Positions 1-10,904 of a DNA stretch of 64,000 bases are shown piece after piece. A program made the translations under genes and the position numbers. The notes below the pieces were generated by a model, which worked only from the letters and a program-made list of their open reading frames with translations, had not been told where the DNA came from and did no database searches. This DNA is from Leptasterias polaris (Eukaryota > Echinodermata > Asteroidea > Forcipulatida > Asteriidae): NCBI GenBank assembly GCA_037783415.1, contig JAZGTN010000059.1, positions 3,782,001 to 3,846,000 on the forward strand, in the 5' to 3' direction. Every line of letters begins with the position of its first letter. Position 1 is the stretch's first letter.

Positions 1-477
1 GACAAGATAGGTGCATGTAAGTGCTCTCTGTGCAGGGGGTAAATTCTACTTGGTTTTTGAAAGTTGGGCAGGTTTGCGGAGAATTTGTTGTCTTTCTGTG
101 GGATTCCTCTGATAATTAACCTTAATCCTAGTGCCTTTGGCTAGAGACCGTCCATATCCTCAAAAAAGTCCACTCTAGTAGTGCCACACCCAAATGTTTA
201 GACTTGGATCAGATCGGTATGTCTGACCCAGTAATGAGCAAATATTATGTGGGCCTGCAGTCCCTATTCTTACTAAGTCAGACATCCTCGTGAATAGGAT
301 TTGAGATGGTTAAGGTACAATATGGAGGCCTGGAGTTTCATCTTTGAGAGGGCAAAGTCATTTTCATTTTGCAAAGGGCACTTCCATTGGACAATCCAAA
401 ATTCTATCGGGAAGTTTTGATGGGCATTAAGGCCAAGACTGGGGCAACAGATGCCATGGCCTCCGTGAAGTTTCAGA
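1..477. other. No gene seen; intronic or upstream sequence of the BAZ1A-like gene
   Basis: I see no exon here. The stretch around 270-475 has an inverted relative near 2700-2840: both hold the sequence gcaaagggcac or its complement beside a gaaaac or ttttc run, so this is probably an old dispersed repeat. Confidence 0.4.
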
Positions 478-671
478 GGGCCCAATTTCATAAAGCCTGT
501 AAGTACAAAAACTTGCTAAGCACAGAAAAACTTTGCTAAACAGAAACAGGTTACCTGCCAACATTCCATAAAGTTAACATAGTTGCGACTGGTGCCCCCA
601 CTAATTTTTTGCTAAGCAAACAAATTTTCCAAGCAGTATTTTCTGCTAAACAGCTTTATGAAATTGAGCCC
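478..671. mobile_element. MITE-like element, GGGCCCAATTTCAT family, copy 1
   Basis: About 190 bp. It starts with gggcccaatttcataaag and ends with the near-complement ctttatgaaattgagccc, so the ends form terminal inverted repeats. The body has runs of ttgctaagca. Related copies are at 2841-3033, 36303-36498 and 44500-44672, and worn pieces at 7268-7385, 23377-23525 and 61308-61475. It has no coding capacity, so it is a non-autonomous DNA element or foldback element. Confidence 0.7.
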
Positions 672-854
672 AGGTCTGTATATATGAACTGAAACCTTCC
701 TCAACTAAACATTAAATTCGTGGTAGATTTGTAGATAACCTATTATGTTTCTCCCTTGTGGTTCATGTGATCATTAATTGATACAACAACTGCCAACAGG
801 AAGCTTGACTTTTGTGTAAATCTTTGAGCTGTTCTGGTGACTCTTTCATTGCAG

Positions 855-1019
855 TATCGACCACAATGATATATGCGGATGGTGCAGGCACGGGGGTGAC
901 ATGGTACTGTGCCATAGGTGCCCCACTGCCTTCCACATAGAGTGTCTGCAGCCGCCCCTGCATAAATTCCCCCGCCGGAAATGGTTCTGTCCAACGTGCT
1001 CTAAGCATTTGCCTAATGG
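855..1019 (+). CDS. BAZ1A: BAZ1A-like exon: PHD finger 1
   Basis: Acceptor ttcattgcag before 855, donor GG|GTAAAT after 1019, ending in phase 2. It encodes about 54 residues with the Cys4-His-Cys3 pattern CGWC..C..C....H..C..C..C: CGWCRHGGDMVLCHRC, then AFHIEC and WFCPTC. The short first loop (RHGGDMVL) resembles AIRE, TIF1 and CHD type PHD fingers. The incoming exon is outside the window or not found. Confidence 0.85.
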
Positions 1020-4000
1020 GTAAATTTCAAATCCCTTCAGTGTTTTACTATTAGCTGCATCCCTGCATGTAAAAACTTACCCTCCCACAGTCCACCCCCA
1101 CCCAAAAATAAAAGCCCTTCCACTCCCTTTGTGTCCGTATGAAATAAATTTTCTAATTAATCAATTCAGCATGTTCAGAGTACAACTTAATCAATATATT
1201 CGCAACTTCTCATTAGGAACACATTTTAAAATATATGAACTAAAGGTTGCATGCAGGACAAAGTGTTCAAAATTACTAAAAGTATTGGGGCAGTTACCAC
1301 AAGCTTCTTTGGTGTTTGGAACCGTTCGGTTGTTTTAATCCTGGATAAATATAGATAGATACAGTACAACAAAACTAACCTGTAACAATTCCATTAAAAG
1401 GAGATAGCGTTTTTGAAATATTGCCGAAAAACTGGGGCAGTTATGTCCATAAAAAACTAATTTTGACATAGTTGACACATTGTGCAGTTACTGATTCAGA
1501 GTTACTGATTCAGAGTTACTGATTCAGAGTTACTGATTCAGAGTTACTGATTCAGAGTTACTGATTCAGACATCAGTTACTGATTCAGACATCATTACCA
1601 AACTGTCCTATTGCACTAATATCATGACTGTCATCAACAGACAAAAGCATGTGTATTTGTATTAAACTTGTATCCATCCATGTTCTTATAGCGTTAACTA
1701 AACTTTAAAACAACTTAATCTTTTATTAACTTAAAGACAGCACTAGTAACAACCCAAAAATTGTCAATTAACATTGAACTAAGCAACTAATTGTGAGCAC
1801 TTGAAATGATGACCCAAAGAGGAAATTAGTTGGCATCTTTTGGTAAAATTGTATTTGGTATTTTTAAAAACTGTAACATTTACACAGCTCAATTGATAGA
1901 GCAGTGATCTGTGGTCAATTTTCTTTGCTCACCTAAAATTAAAGATGTCAAGTTTGCGTCTGGGATAAAGAGTACTATTTGTGTTGTATCCACCTAAAAT
2001 CAAGTTATATGTACACAGTCAGTTTCCCTTGTTTCTTAGACCCATTTTATATGTACCCTGTGTCAGTTTCACTTGTAGATTATGAATTTTGTTTTTAAAT
2101 TTAAAAAGAATAACTAGAGGCCTCAAATTTGCCTATTAAAATGGCTGCTACTGCTGGCTCTAGCATCAACATTGAAGAATTGAAACTGTCAGTGTACCAG
2201 CCATAGCCACGGCTCCTGAAGCCGAAGCCATTAATTCAGAGTCAGACACAACCTTCCCAAATCTTTTCAAAAGACTCATTTGTTTAAACTCATTTGTTTA
2301 ATGTGCCCGTGTAATATTCTGAATGCATGGTAGCTCTAGTTACCATGGATTGTTAGACTCCCGTAATGCCATTGTTTGTCATTCCTTCAGCATGTTCAGT
2401 GACGTGTCTACCCATGTATCTGCCAGCAGACTGTGCAGTTCTCTTGTGTATTCGAACTGTGGGGTCCGACAAGATGAGCATTTTTGTTTCCTTCACATGT
2501 CGAAGCAACAGCCCACGAATTACACCAAGGCCATGGCCCTTGGTTTGGCCTCTGTTGCCCTAGTCTTGGCCTTTGTTGCTGTGGTCTTGCTCGATTTCAC
2601 AAAGAGCTAAGTTTGATCTTATGTGTGAATCAACAACTAAGCAAATTGTGATCCAATACAAATCACCATATTAATACTGACAAGTCATCTTGGGATGAGT
2701 CTTAATGCTTTGTGTGAATTCGAGCCTCGATCTTGGCCTTGGTGCTTCTTTAAAAGTCACTCATAGACTTTAAGATATTCCAAAGTGCCCTTTGCAAAAT
2801 GAAAACGGCCTTGCCCTCTCAAAGACGATTTTCCAGACCTGGGCCCAATTTCATAGAGTTGCTTAAGTAGAGAATGTTGTTTAACCATTTTCTGCTTAGC
2901 ATAAATGAGCAGGATACCAGTCACAAATTATACATGTGACATGGTAGTTTGGCTGGTAACCTTATTCTGGTAAGCATAAATTAGTTGTGCTTAGCTACTT
3001 TTTGTGCTTAACCAGGTCTATGAAATTGGGCCCAGATGCAAAGTACAGGGTGACCTTGGTTCTCCACAATGTTCGAATACTCTCGGAACTCTTACGCAGT
3101 TTACATTTATTTGTCTCTACGCTTGCAACCACTTGAATCATGCTTCTTTCTTTCCCCCGATACTCTGCTTTGTCTCTGCCGCTGTTTAGCACTCTGCAAC
3201 TTACTGAAGAAAATAATTTGAATATAAACATGGATGGCTGTACAGCTGAAGTAGATCCAAAGCTCATGTGTTTGCATCATGTAGATTTTTCTTTAAAACG
3301 CTCACAGTACCCGTTTAACTGTAAAACCGTTTTGTGTACACTTTTTATACATGGGTAATTCCATTCTAGCTATAACAACGGGACTTTGACCTGTGGTCAA
3401 ATTTTTCAGCTGATTAGCCAATTACCTCGTGATTGAAAATTTAAAAACACTGTAGAAAGTATTGCTATGCCTGGCACACTTCCCTTGTTTTTTTCAATTT
3501 TTAAAGACACACTACAGTTGCATGCCGTCAAGATTTTCTGTTGGATTCTGTAATTCAACTGCTATTTGTACCTTTGTAATAAGACAAATAAATACATTCA
3601 TTTCAGGGCTAGCGCAAGTGATGCTGATGCCCATGATGACACCTGTACCAAGTGTAGGCACGGCGGTGAGCTGATTTGCTGCGACACGTGCTCCAAGGCC
3701 TTCCACATGGAATGTTGTACGCCAGTCATGTCTCGCATCCCCAAGGGACAGTGGAGCTGTGAAGTGTGTAAGAAAGAATCGACCAAGGGTGCTAAGAATC
3801 AACGCTCAGGAAAATCAAAGGGTGAGATTTCTAGAGGATTATGTCATGAGGATCTTCCAGGAAGGAGTGTGTTGGTTCTGTTGTTCCAGGAGGAAGTCAA
3901 GTCTTAAGTATTTAAAGTGTGCACTGTCGTCTTTAGGAAGCTGGCATAGTTTATTTATCACTCGCAACCACAGTGGGTGATAACCAGGGTGTTCCTCATT

Positions 4001-7000
4001 CACAATCTAGCGTATCGGGCGGATACACATTAATTGCGGGCTGATACGCGCACACTTGGTTTTGAATGATATTATCAATCTAATATTAAACAACCTACTT
4101 AACAAATACATTTCTTGTTTTAGGTCTTGTTTCTTTAGTTATTTGTTTCAATGCTTTATTTTAAAGAAAGTTGTTGTCTTTTTGCCACAGCGAGTCCAGC
4201 AACAAATAGTTTAAGCAAGAACTCCACCCCAAAGGGTGCAACAAGCTCCAAGAACTCGACCTCCAAAGGTGCCACTCCTAAAGAAACCACACCCAAAGCA
4301 TCCACATCTAAAAATACACCAAAGACCACACCCAAAGGAGGCAAAGCACAGACCAAGTCAACCCCAGGGACTGGTAAAGCCAAGGCGGTGGCGGGGTCAT
4401 CTCAGAAGGTGACTCCGAGGGAAGGGCGGGGCAGCAGGAGACAGTCCTCCGACTCGCGGTCGTCGACTCCCGATGTGGACGCCAAGAAGCTAAAGATGAT
4501 GAAAGGGGTGAAGGTTGTCCTGACTGCTCTCAATGGTGGTAGCAGGAAGCAGAGATCAAGGAGCCAGTCTATGGATGACGGTAATGTTTGATTATTTAAG
4601 TGATGTAACAATGGGAGACTTCGGAACACTAGGTAACAGCAGACTTGCCAGTTAAACTTTCATTGTTTAATATGTAGTTCTGAGCATGTACACATTATCA
4701 AGAACAATGTATTTACCTGGTCAGTATGCTGCCACCTAGCGTCCTAAAAGATCCCCATTAGCCCTTCTTAAGAATTGTGCTAATTATATTCACGCCTACG
4801 GACAGACACTTTTGGCAAACGATATATTTCATTTTCATTTTGCTGATTAATTCTGGTTGTGAAGCAAACGATATATTTCATTTTCATTTTGCTTATTAAT
4901 TCTGGTTGTGAAGCAAAGCACTCTCAGAAAAGCGAACTTAATCACTGCACTAGCCAAGAACCCAATGGAGAGAAGACAAGGAATGATGTGGGAGGAAAAC
5001 CCCAGAGAAATATTCTAGTAGAAAAAACCAACACAGTCTGGTAGGGACCGAAAACCCAATCCACGTAGTGCCCCCGGCGTGATTCGAACTGGGGTCCTAG
5101 AGGTGGACTGTGAGGAAAGATACCACTACACCAACCCCACCACCCAAGAGTGGTGCCCTAAGCTTGAACCCACCAAATTGTTTTCAAATGTTTTGACATT
5201 TTCAAGGTTCTTCTCCTCATCTATCATTCAATACATGGCACATCTCCTAGATACATCCAGGATTCAATACAGCTAAGCGTTTCTACAAGACAGCTTCGCT
5301 CTACAAACACCATGCTCCTCCACATCCCTCGTTCTAAACATACCTGGGGAGACCGTTCCTTTTCACATGCTGGACCATCTCTTTGGAATGCTCTCCCACT
5401 GAACCTCAGACTAGCAGACACTCTTTCCAGCTTCAAAACTAACTTGAAAACTCACTTGTTTAGTCTAAGCTCTAAGTACCGTCATTAGCAGAGTTCTTTT
5501 TCTATGCGCCAGGAGTGTCTTCCTGACAGATATGGCGCACTACAAATGTCCATTATTATTATTATTATTATTATTATTATAAGATTACAATCTAGCTCCT
5601 TCTTTTGATTGATAGGTTCGGCATCGGAAGATTCGGGTCCTTCCTCCGTATACCGGAGGGCGTCGTCCACTGGGCGTGGCAGTCAGGAGATGAGACAATT
5701 GACCCATTGTGAGGAGCTTCTTAAGGAGATGGTCAAACATCCTGAAGCAAGACCCTTCCTCTCCGCAGTCAGCAAGAAAAATGTGAGTGCTTTGGTTGGA
5801 CCATCGCGGAATTAGTTCTTAATGCATGTGCTTTTCTAGCACTAACAATCCTGCTGTTGGTAAACGTTTTCAAACAAGCCATTCATTTAGAAACATTTGA
5901 AAGTTGTGGAGGCACAACTGCAGAGAACAAACTGTGGAGATGTGTATTGTGTAGATGCATTCAATACATGATATTTATATTCTAGGCTGGCATTGTTTAC
6001 CTATCATGCAAAACCACAGTGGATGATATTGAAGGGTCAGATAGTAGGAGGGTTTGACTGTGTACTGTGTAGATGCATTCACCATGTGATATCATATTGC
6101 AGGTGGGCATAGTTTATTTATCATTCAAAACCACAGTGGACAATATTGAATGGTCAAACAGTAGTTGACTGTGTACTGTGTAGTACATTCACCACATGGT
6201 ATCATATAGCTCACTTATTATTCAAAACAACAGTTGATGATATTGAAGGGTCAGACAGTAGGAGGGTTGACTGTGCACTGCGTAGACTCAATAAACTCAA
6301 TCTTGCATTTGTGTATTTTGCACAAGACACAGAATTTTCCAAATTAATTAATTGCATTGAAACTACAACATATTTCCATCGACCTTTGGTTTTTCAGTGT
6401 TTTTTCCTGAGTTCAGGATTCTTCATCTACCATCCTTAGCCTTTAACCAGCACAGAAGATTAGAGACTCAGTTATGACCAAACTTGTAGATTTCAATTTT
6501 TGTGTGGGAATGTACAGATTCTGCAAACCTCTCAAAAGTAATGCACTATACATTCTTGGCGTGTTCTCCAGACAAGAAGGATTTTGTCATCCATTGTTTT
6601 AGGATTCTGCTGACTATTTTCTTGCAACTTTATACACTTTTCAAAAGCTTCATATGTTTGACAGGACTGTAACTCAATTTGCTTTTAATGTTTCTATTTA
6701 ACTACAGGTTCCAGACTACTACAAGATTATCAAACGGCCGATGGACTTTGCCATGATGCAGACAAAAGTCAACGCCGTGGAGTACCGTGGCGCCACTGAG
6801 TTCATCGCAGACGTCCAACTGATTTTCACCAACTGTCAACAGTACAACCAGCCCTGGAGCGACACCTACAAGTCGGGGACCAAGCTCAGAGCCTTCTTCG
6901 AGAAGAGACTTAAGGCGATGGGGATCAATGTGGATAGTGGCAAGGAGAAACCAACGGGCAAAACTACAAACGAGAGAGAGCAACCGCCTAAAAAGAAACC

Positions 7001-7013
7001 CCGACGGAGATGA
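855..7013 (+). CDS. BAZ1A: BAZ1A/ACF1-like bromodomain and PHD-finger protein, 3' part (5 exons)
   Basis: Exons 855-1019, 3607-3821, 4191-4580, 5616-5782 and 6708-7013 join in phase to an open frame ending at TGA 7011-7013. In order the protein shows a PHD finger, a second PHD finger, a Ser/Thr/Lys/Pro-rich linker and a bromodomain at the extreme C-terminus. ACF1 is the large accessory subunit that pairs with the ISWI ATPase (ACF/CHRAC complexes) to space nucleosomes in the nucleus. The bromodomain half with EYRGATEFIADV and SGTKLRAFF, followed closely by a short basic tail (KKKPRRR), resembles my memory of BAZ1A more than BAZ2, TIF1 or BPTF. Two PHD fingers match insect ACF1; human BAZ1A has one. 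The WAC and DDT regions must lie upstream of the window. The alternative is another PHD-bromo family such as TRIM24/33 or BAZ2. Confidence 0.75.
1487..1592. repeat. 14-bp minisatellite gttactgattcaga
   Basis: Six head-to-tail, nearly perfect copies of gttactgattcaga, followed by one more copy separated by catca. It lies in an intron. Confidence 0.95.
2841..3033. mobile_element. MITE-like element, GGGCCCAATTTCAT family, copy 2
   Basis: It begins gggcccaatttcatag and ends ctatgaaattgggccc, perfectly complementary over the last 13 bases. The interior shares gcaggataccagtcac and ctggtaaccttattctgg with the copies at 36303 and 44500. Confidence 0.8.
3607..3821 (+). CDS. BAZ1A: BAZ1A-like exon: PHD finger 2
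   Basis: Acceptor catttcag before 3607, donor AAG-G|GTGAGA after 3821, phase 2 in and phase 1 out. After an acidic spacer (SDADAHDD) comes a complete PHD finger: CTKCRHGGELICCDTC, KAFHMEC, then WSCEVC. A Lys-rich run follows. Both fingers share CRHGG, which suggests they arose by internal duplication. Confidence 0.88.
4191..4580 (+). CDS. BAZ1A: BAZ1A-like exon: low-complexity basic linker
   Basis: Acceptor tttgccacag before 4191, donor GACG|GTAATG after 4580, phase 1 in and out. The 130 residues are rich in Ser, Thr, Lys and Pro, with repeats such as TPKGAT and SKNSTPKG in the first half, then RSRSQSMDD. It is probably a disordered, phosphorylatable linker between the PHD fingers and the bromodomain. 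Confidence 0.82.
4640..4738. mobile_element. Small TIR element, related to the copy at 35732-35838
   Basis: The ends gtaacagcagac and ctgctgccacc are roughly complementary, and the centre gttctgagcatg plus gtatttacctgg matches the element at 35732-35838. It lies in the intron before the bromodomain exons. Confidence 0.45.
4815..4912. repeat. 49-bp tandem duplication at the end of a SINE
   Basis: Two copies beginning gcaaacgatatatttc at 4815 and 4864, nearly identical over 49 bases. The second copy runs into the SINE body. Confidence 0.9.
4900..5140 (-). mobile_element. tRNA-derived SINE, copy 1
   Basis: Read on the minus strand, the tRNA-like head at about 5140-5065 has an A-box-like gttggtgtagtgg and a B box containing agttcgaatc. 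A tRNA-unrelated body follows (tggattgggttttcggtccc, then homology near 4901-4990). The same element is at 37823-38085 in the same orientation. Confidence 0.75.
5240..5580 (+). mobile_element. 5'-truncated CR1/L2-type LINE, 3' end
   Basis: Translation in shifting frames gives the C-terminal signature of CR1/L2-type reverse transcriptases: SLWNALPLNLRLADTLSSFK, then NLKTHLFSL. After this come a short 3' UTR and an (ATT)n tail at 5552-5580. It lies in an intron of the BAZ1A-like gene and carries several disruptions. Confidence 0.8.
5616..5782 (+). CDS. BAZ1A: BAZ1A-like exon: first half of the bromodomain
   Basis: Acceptor ttgatag before 5616, donor AAT|GTGAGT after 5782, phase 1 in and phase 0 out. 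It encodes a Ser-rich spacer and helix Z of the bromodomain (LTHCEELLKEMVKHPEARPF). Confidence 0.85.
5940..6290 (-). repeat. 116-bp satellite family, site 1 (three worn copies, minus orientation)
   Basis: Blocks containing aaaccacagtggatgatatt, then gtaggagggtt and gtgtagatgcattcac recur about every 110 bp. They are the reverse complement of the units at 8805-9500. It lies in the intron that splits the bromodomain. Confidence 0.8.
6708..7013 (+). CDS. BAZ1A: BAZ1A-like last exon: rest of bromodomain and stop
   Basis: Acceptor ttaactacag before 6708, phase 0, stop TGA at 7011-7013. It begins VPDYYKIIKRPMDF (the ZA-loop motif) and continues to FTNCQQYN, where the Asn at the usual acetyl-lysine contact is present (QQYNQP). 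The last 30 residues are basic and disordered, ending in KKKPRRR, possibly a nuclear localisation signal. Confidence 0.9.
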   Translation, partial: VPDYYKIIKRPMDFAMMQTKVNAVEYRGATEFIADVQLIFTNCQQYNQPWSDTYKSGTKLRAFFEKRLKAMGINVDSGKEKPTGKTTNEREQPPKKKPRRR

Positions 7014-8030
7014 GAGTATCGAGCTCTAATTGATTAGTTTAAAGAATATGAAGTTAATCAGTAGACGGGAAAACTCTTCGTTTAGATTCTGTAGTGAAAT
7101 GGGACAATGATAGGACTCTTAGCTTTGTGGATTGCACATGTTGCAGAAGATCCAACCATCAAAGCATGGTCCCTCGTTCATGGCAAATATCCGGGCATTG
7201 ATTCAAGTAAAAGGGCACAGACTTTTTCCTTTCCAATCTCGGTTTCAGGTGCATTGATTTTTTTGTCGAGGTCCAATTTCAACGAGCTGCTCAAGCAGAA
7301 AAAAGTGCTTACATTTCTGCTGACAAAAATTAGCAGAAAAACGGCTTTAAAAACAGCTATAGGAAAATCATGAGAAGAAGTTATGGGGCCCAGATTGCAT
7401 GCAGTCTGGCGGCTTGATAATAACCCTCATAGGGTAAGGATTACTTTTTTCAATTTCACGTAATTGAGAGGAAGTAAATAGGTTAAAGGCTTGGAAGTTG
7501 AAACTTAATTTTTGTGTTATTTATATATAAACAAATGTTAAAAATCCAGGGCATTAATAGTTTGGGAATTAATTGTAAAAATATTTTCATTTCGGCGATG
7601 CTTGTTCTAGGTGGGCAGAAAATGTGTGCTTTCTACTGGGTCAGAATTAAACTCGGCCAGTTGTTTCTCCTCTGTTGGCAAGTTTATTTTTGATAGCAGG
7701 GAACCAGTGGGAAAAGGGATACATCATATGGAATATTTGGCAGGTAACCCAGTTTCGTGAACAGCAGAACTCTGCAAACTTGTGTGCTTCTATCGCTGGG
7801 CAACTCTGGTGTGTGCTTTGGCGACTCTGACCAGAAACTTGTTCAATTCGTTTTCCCGTAGTCGGGTTCGACTGCAGTGACGAAGCTGTTTCGATCAAAC
7901 TGTATCCGAGTTGTCGTGTGGTCTGAAGAAGGCGGATTGTACAGTGGGCGCACAGGTTGCTAATCATTCACATTAATAGTCTATACACTCACAGGTACCA
8001 ATTTACTTCTGGATGCAGAGAAGCAACTTA
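7014..8030. other. 3' UTR and intergenic start
   Basis: It probably begins with the 3' UTR of the BAZ1A-like gene. I see no clear AATAAA close to the stop. A worn copy of the GGGCCCAATTTCAT element lies at about 7268-7385. No other gene is visible. Confidence 0.5.
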
Positions 8031-8211
8031 TATACACCAATCCGACGAAAAAAAATTGGTAGGGCCCTCTATTGACAAAATTTAACAACTGCGGTGTCGC
8101 AAGCTGGAAGCACTGATCTCTATATACTGTGCTTCCAGCTTGCGACACCGCAGTTGTTAAATTTTGTCAATAGAGGGCCCTACCAATTTTTTTCCGTCGT
8201 ATTGGTGTATA
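8031..8211. mobile_element. Foldback element, 83-bp near-perfect inverted repeat
   Basis: Left arm 8031-8113 and right arm 8129-8211 are complementary with only about two mismatches (81 of 83), with a 15-base loop. The arms start and end with tatacaccaat and attggtgtata. The near-perfect pairing implies a young insertion or ongoing gene conversion. Confidence 0.92.
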
Positions 8212-8212
8212 G

Positions 8213-8310
8213 TTGAGTGTCTTGCTCAACGACAAAATTGTCATGACCAGGTTTCGAACCTAACATTTGATGACTCCACCACCAGAACTTTAGTTTCTGC
8301 ACTAGAATGC
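8213..8310 (-). mobile_element. tRNA-derived SINE fragment
   Basis: The sequence caggtttcgaacct is a reversed B-box-like motif next to cttgctcaacgac. The same linkage (cttgctcaaggac, then gggactcgaaccc) occurs at 34435-34470. Only the head region is recognisable. Confidence 0.4.
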
Positions 8311-8804
8311 TTGACCTTGACCTCTATAAAGTTCCATATTTTGAGAACATTAACTTTCAAGACATGTTCTTTAATAGTCACTGAAGGTTTCTCGTTACCG
8401 ACCCATTTTTACGTTGCTGGAAATTGACTCGATCAGTGAAATTTACTTCAGAAACTTTCTTCTGGCCAGCGTCGCCAAAACACGCCCCAAATGAATAAGC
8501 CACTGGAGCGGACCTTGCAATCCTGCTCCAGTTGAAATTTTAAGCATCTTTCCAATCAAATTTTGAGAAGAATAAGATTTTTGAAGTCATCAGAAAGGCA
8601 CCAAATTACATTCCACTTACTAGTACTATAGCAAAAGTGGTAAGACTGTTATAACTGATGTAGAATTTGTTAATGTTTTTGTTTTTTTTGAGGATGGGGG
8701 TTTAAGTAGGTTTATTAATTTTTTTATTTGATTACTTTCACTTATTCTGTTCCTTTACTTTAAAGTGTCATACTTTAAAAAGAAAATGATTACAAATCTA
8801 TAAA

Positions 8805-9500
8805 ACCCTCCTACTGTATGAGTAGCCAATATCATTGACTGTGGTTTTGAATGATGGATAAACTATGTAAGCCTACAATATGATATCATGTGGTGAATGC
8901 ATCTACACTGTACACAGTCAACCCTCCTACTGTATGACTAGCCAATATCATTGACTGTGGTTTTGAATGATGGATAAACTATGTAAGCCTACAATATGAT
9001 ATCATGTGGTGAATGCATCTACACTGTACACAGTCAACCCTCCTACTGTATGACTAGCCAATATCATTGACTGTGGTTTTGAATGATGGATAAACTATGT
9101 AAGCCTACAATATGATATCATGTAGTGAATGCATCTACACTGTACACAGTCAACCCTCCTACTGTATGACTAGCCAATATCATTGACTGTGGTTTTGAAT
9201 GATGGATAAACTATGTAAGCCTACAATATGATATCATGTGGTGAATGCATCTACACTGTACACAGTCAACCCTCCTACTGTATGACTAGCCAATATCATT
9301 GACTGTGGTTTTGAATAATGGATACACTATGTAAGCCTACAATATGATATCATGTAGTGAATGCATCTACACATTACACAGTCAACCCTCCTACTTTATG
9401 ACTAGCCAATATCATTGACTGTGGTTTTGAATGATAGATAAACTATGTAAGCCTACAATATGATATCATGTAGTGAATGCATTTACACTTTACCCAGTTA
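8805..9500 (+). repeat. 116-bp satellite family, site 2 (six copies)
   Basis: The sequence accctcctactgt starts at 8805, 8921, 9037, 9153, 9269 and 9385, an exact 116-base spacing. Units differ by only a few bases. Each holds tgtggttttgaatgatgg, then atatgatatcatgt and gaatgcatctacac. There is no continuous open frame. Confidence 0.97.
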
Positions 9501-10429
9501 GATCTGTGCACAGTTAGGCTGCAATTGGTTGGTTTGTCAGCTTGTAAACGTTAATGATGCTTACAGTAGGAGGGTTGATCCTATGTTGCATCATGTAGCT
9601 ATTGCATGAAGTTTCTGGCCACCCGTGATTTATATAGAATAGCCCGTCATTCAATTCTTTGTTTTAGTTGCAAGTTCGCCTAATTTTCATTTCCAAAAGT
9701 ATTGCAAGGAAAACACTTGTCACAGTCAGCTACAGGAAAACAGTTTGTGTTTCAACGGGGAATGCTTCTGGATTACAAATATAATTCACATTTCGCACTG
9801 AATTTGTAATGACTTTTTGAACTTGTATTATAAATATTTATCTCGATTTTGTATGTTCATCTAACTTTTGTAATAATTTTTCATGAAAGAGTTGTCGCCA
9901 CTTGATGACCCTGGAACAACCACTAATAGTTAACAATAATTTGTAGTGATTAATTATGATTATTAGTTATTCTATGTCTTAAGCATTAGGTGAGCAACTA
10001 AAAGAAGTGAAAAAAGGGAAGGAAAAAAAAGTGAAAATAAAAAGTAAATTATTAATTTTTTAATGGGCGTAATGGGATTTAAAACCCATCATGTCATTAT
10101 GTTTATCCCAATTGGGGATCACTTCATTGGAGTATAATGTCCCTTATCCCATTCAGGGATCACTGATATATTCGTTGGAGGATAAGTGTTGGAGGAAAAT
10201 TTTGCCCCAAGTGGGGTAGTTTTTAGCATCACTGTTGAGTCAGATAGGAAGTATGATAACACAGTGACATTCTTAAATTTCTGTTATTGTTTCTTGTTGG
10301 TGACACAAGTTGGGCGCACCAAAGTAAAGTTTGTTTGCCATTTGAAGAAGTGTACGATGCCTTTTGTGTTTTTTTGTTTTTGTGTTTGATAAAACAAATG
10401 TAGACAAAATAGGGAGACCGCCAACATTA
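9501..10429. other. Intergenic AT-rich sequence, no gene seen
   Basis: Near 10090-10190 a short imperfect direct repeat occurs (atcccaattggggatcac and atcccattcagggatcac). Nothing else is recognisable. Confidence 0.5.
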
Positions 10430-10494
10430 GGGCTAGGTAGCTCAGTTGGTAGAGCGCTGGCACAGAGGTTCCAGGTTCAAACCCTGTTCTAGTA
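10430..10494 (+). mobile_element. tRNA-derived remnant without anticodon arm
   Basis: It has a good A box (ggtagctcagttggtagagc) and B box (caggttcaaaccctg) spaced close together, but the anticodon stem region is only about 10 bases and has no proper stem. It is therefore a tRNA-derived SINE head or pseudogene, not a working tRNA. Confidence 0.6.
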
Positions 10495-10904
10495 AAAAAA
10501 TTCTATGGCCACCCCAAAATTGAATGAGAAACGCTTAAAAATTGATTTTTTTTTATTTTTTTCGTAAGGAGTCTGTGGTTTGGCCTTTCATTTTTCAGTG
10601 ACTAGCCAGGAGTCTTTTCATTAGTCTGACAGGTTTTTCACAGGTCTGCATATTGAGGTTCTCTTTCTACGTGAAAGATTTTTACGGGACTTGAATTTAG
10701 AACAATACAAACACCTGAGTAACAATCGGCAGTGTGTTAAAGTGCAAGAGATGTAGGGTTAGTGAAAAATAGAATAAGAAGGTTTGCATATAAACACCAT
10801 CTGTAAAATTACTTTTGTTTTTAGAGTTTGTTCTGAAAATAATGCTCTGTCATCTCCTGATGATGAACAAAGCATTCTGTTTGAAATGGTTATACACCAT
10901 AAAC

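Larger units (their letters stand above)
1020..3606 (+). other. BAZ1A-like intron between the two PHD exons
   Basis: Phase 2 on the left meets one base on the right (GG|G), so no further exon is needed. It holds a 14-bp tandem repeat (1487-1592) and one MITE copy (2841-3033). A 95-codon open frame at 2323-2610 has no recognisable domain and I do not call it a gene. Confidence 0.6.

Noticed and set aside
2323..2610. 95-codon frame with a hydrophobic C-terminus
   Set aside because: Lies in an intron of the BAZ1A-like gene; the hydrophobic end comes from a short ggccttggt-type repeat.
8805..9500. CRISPR-like array
   Set aside because: Units are contiguous 116-bp repeats without unique spacers, in a eukaryotic genome.
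10430..10494. Possible functional tRNA gene
   Set aside because: The anticodon arm is missing and the acceptor ends do not pair.
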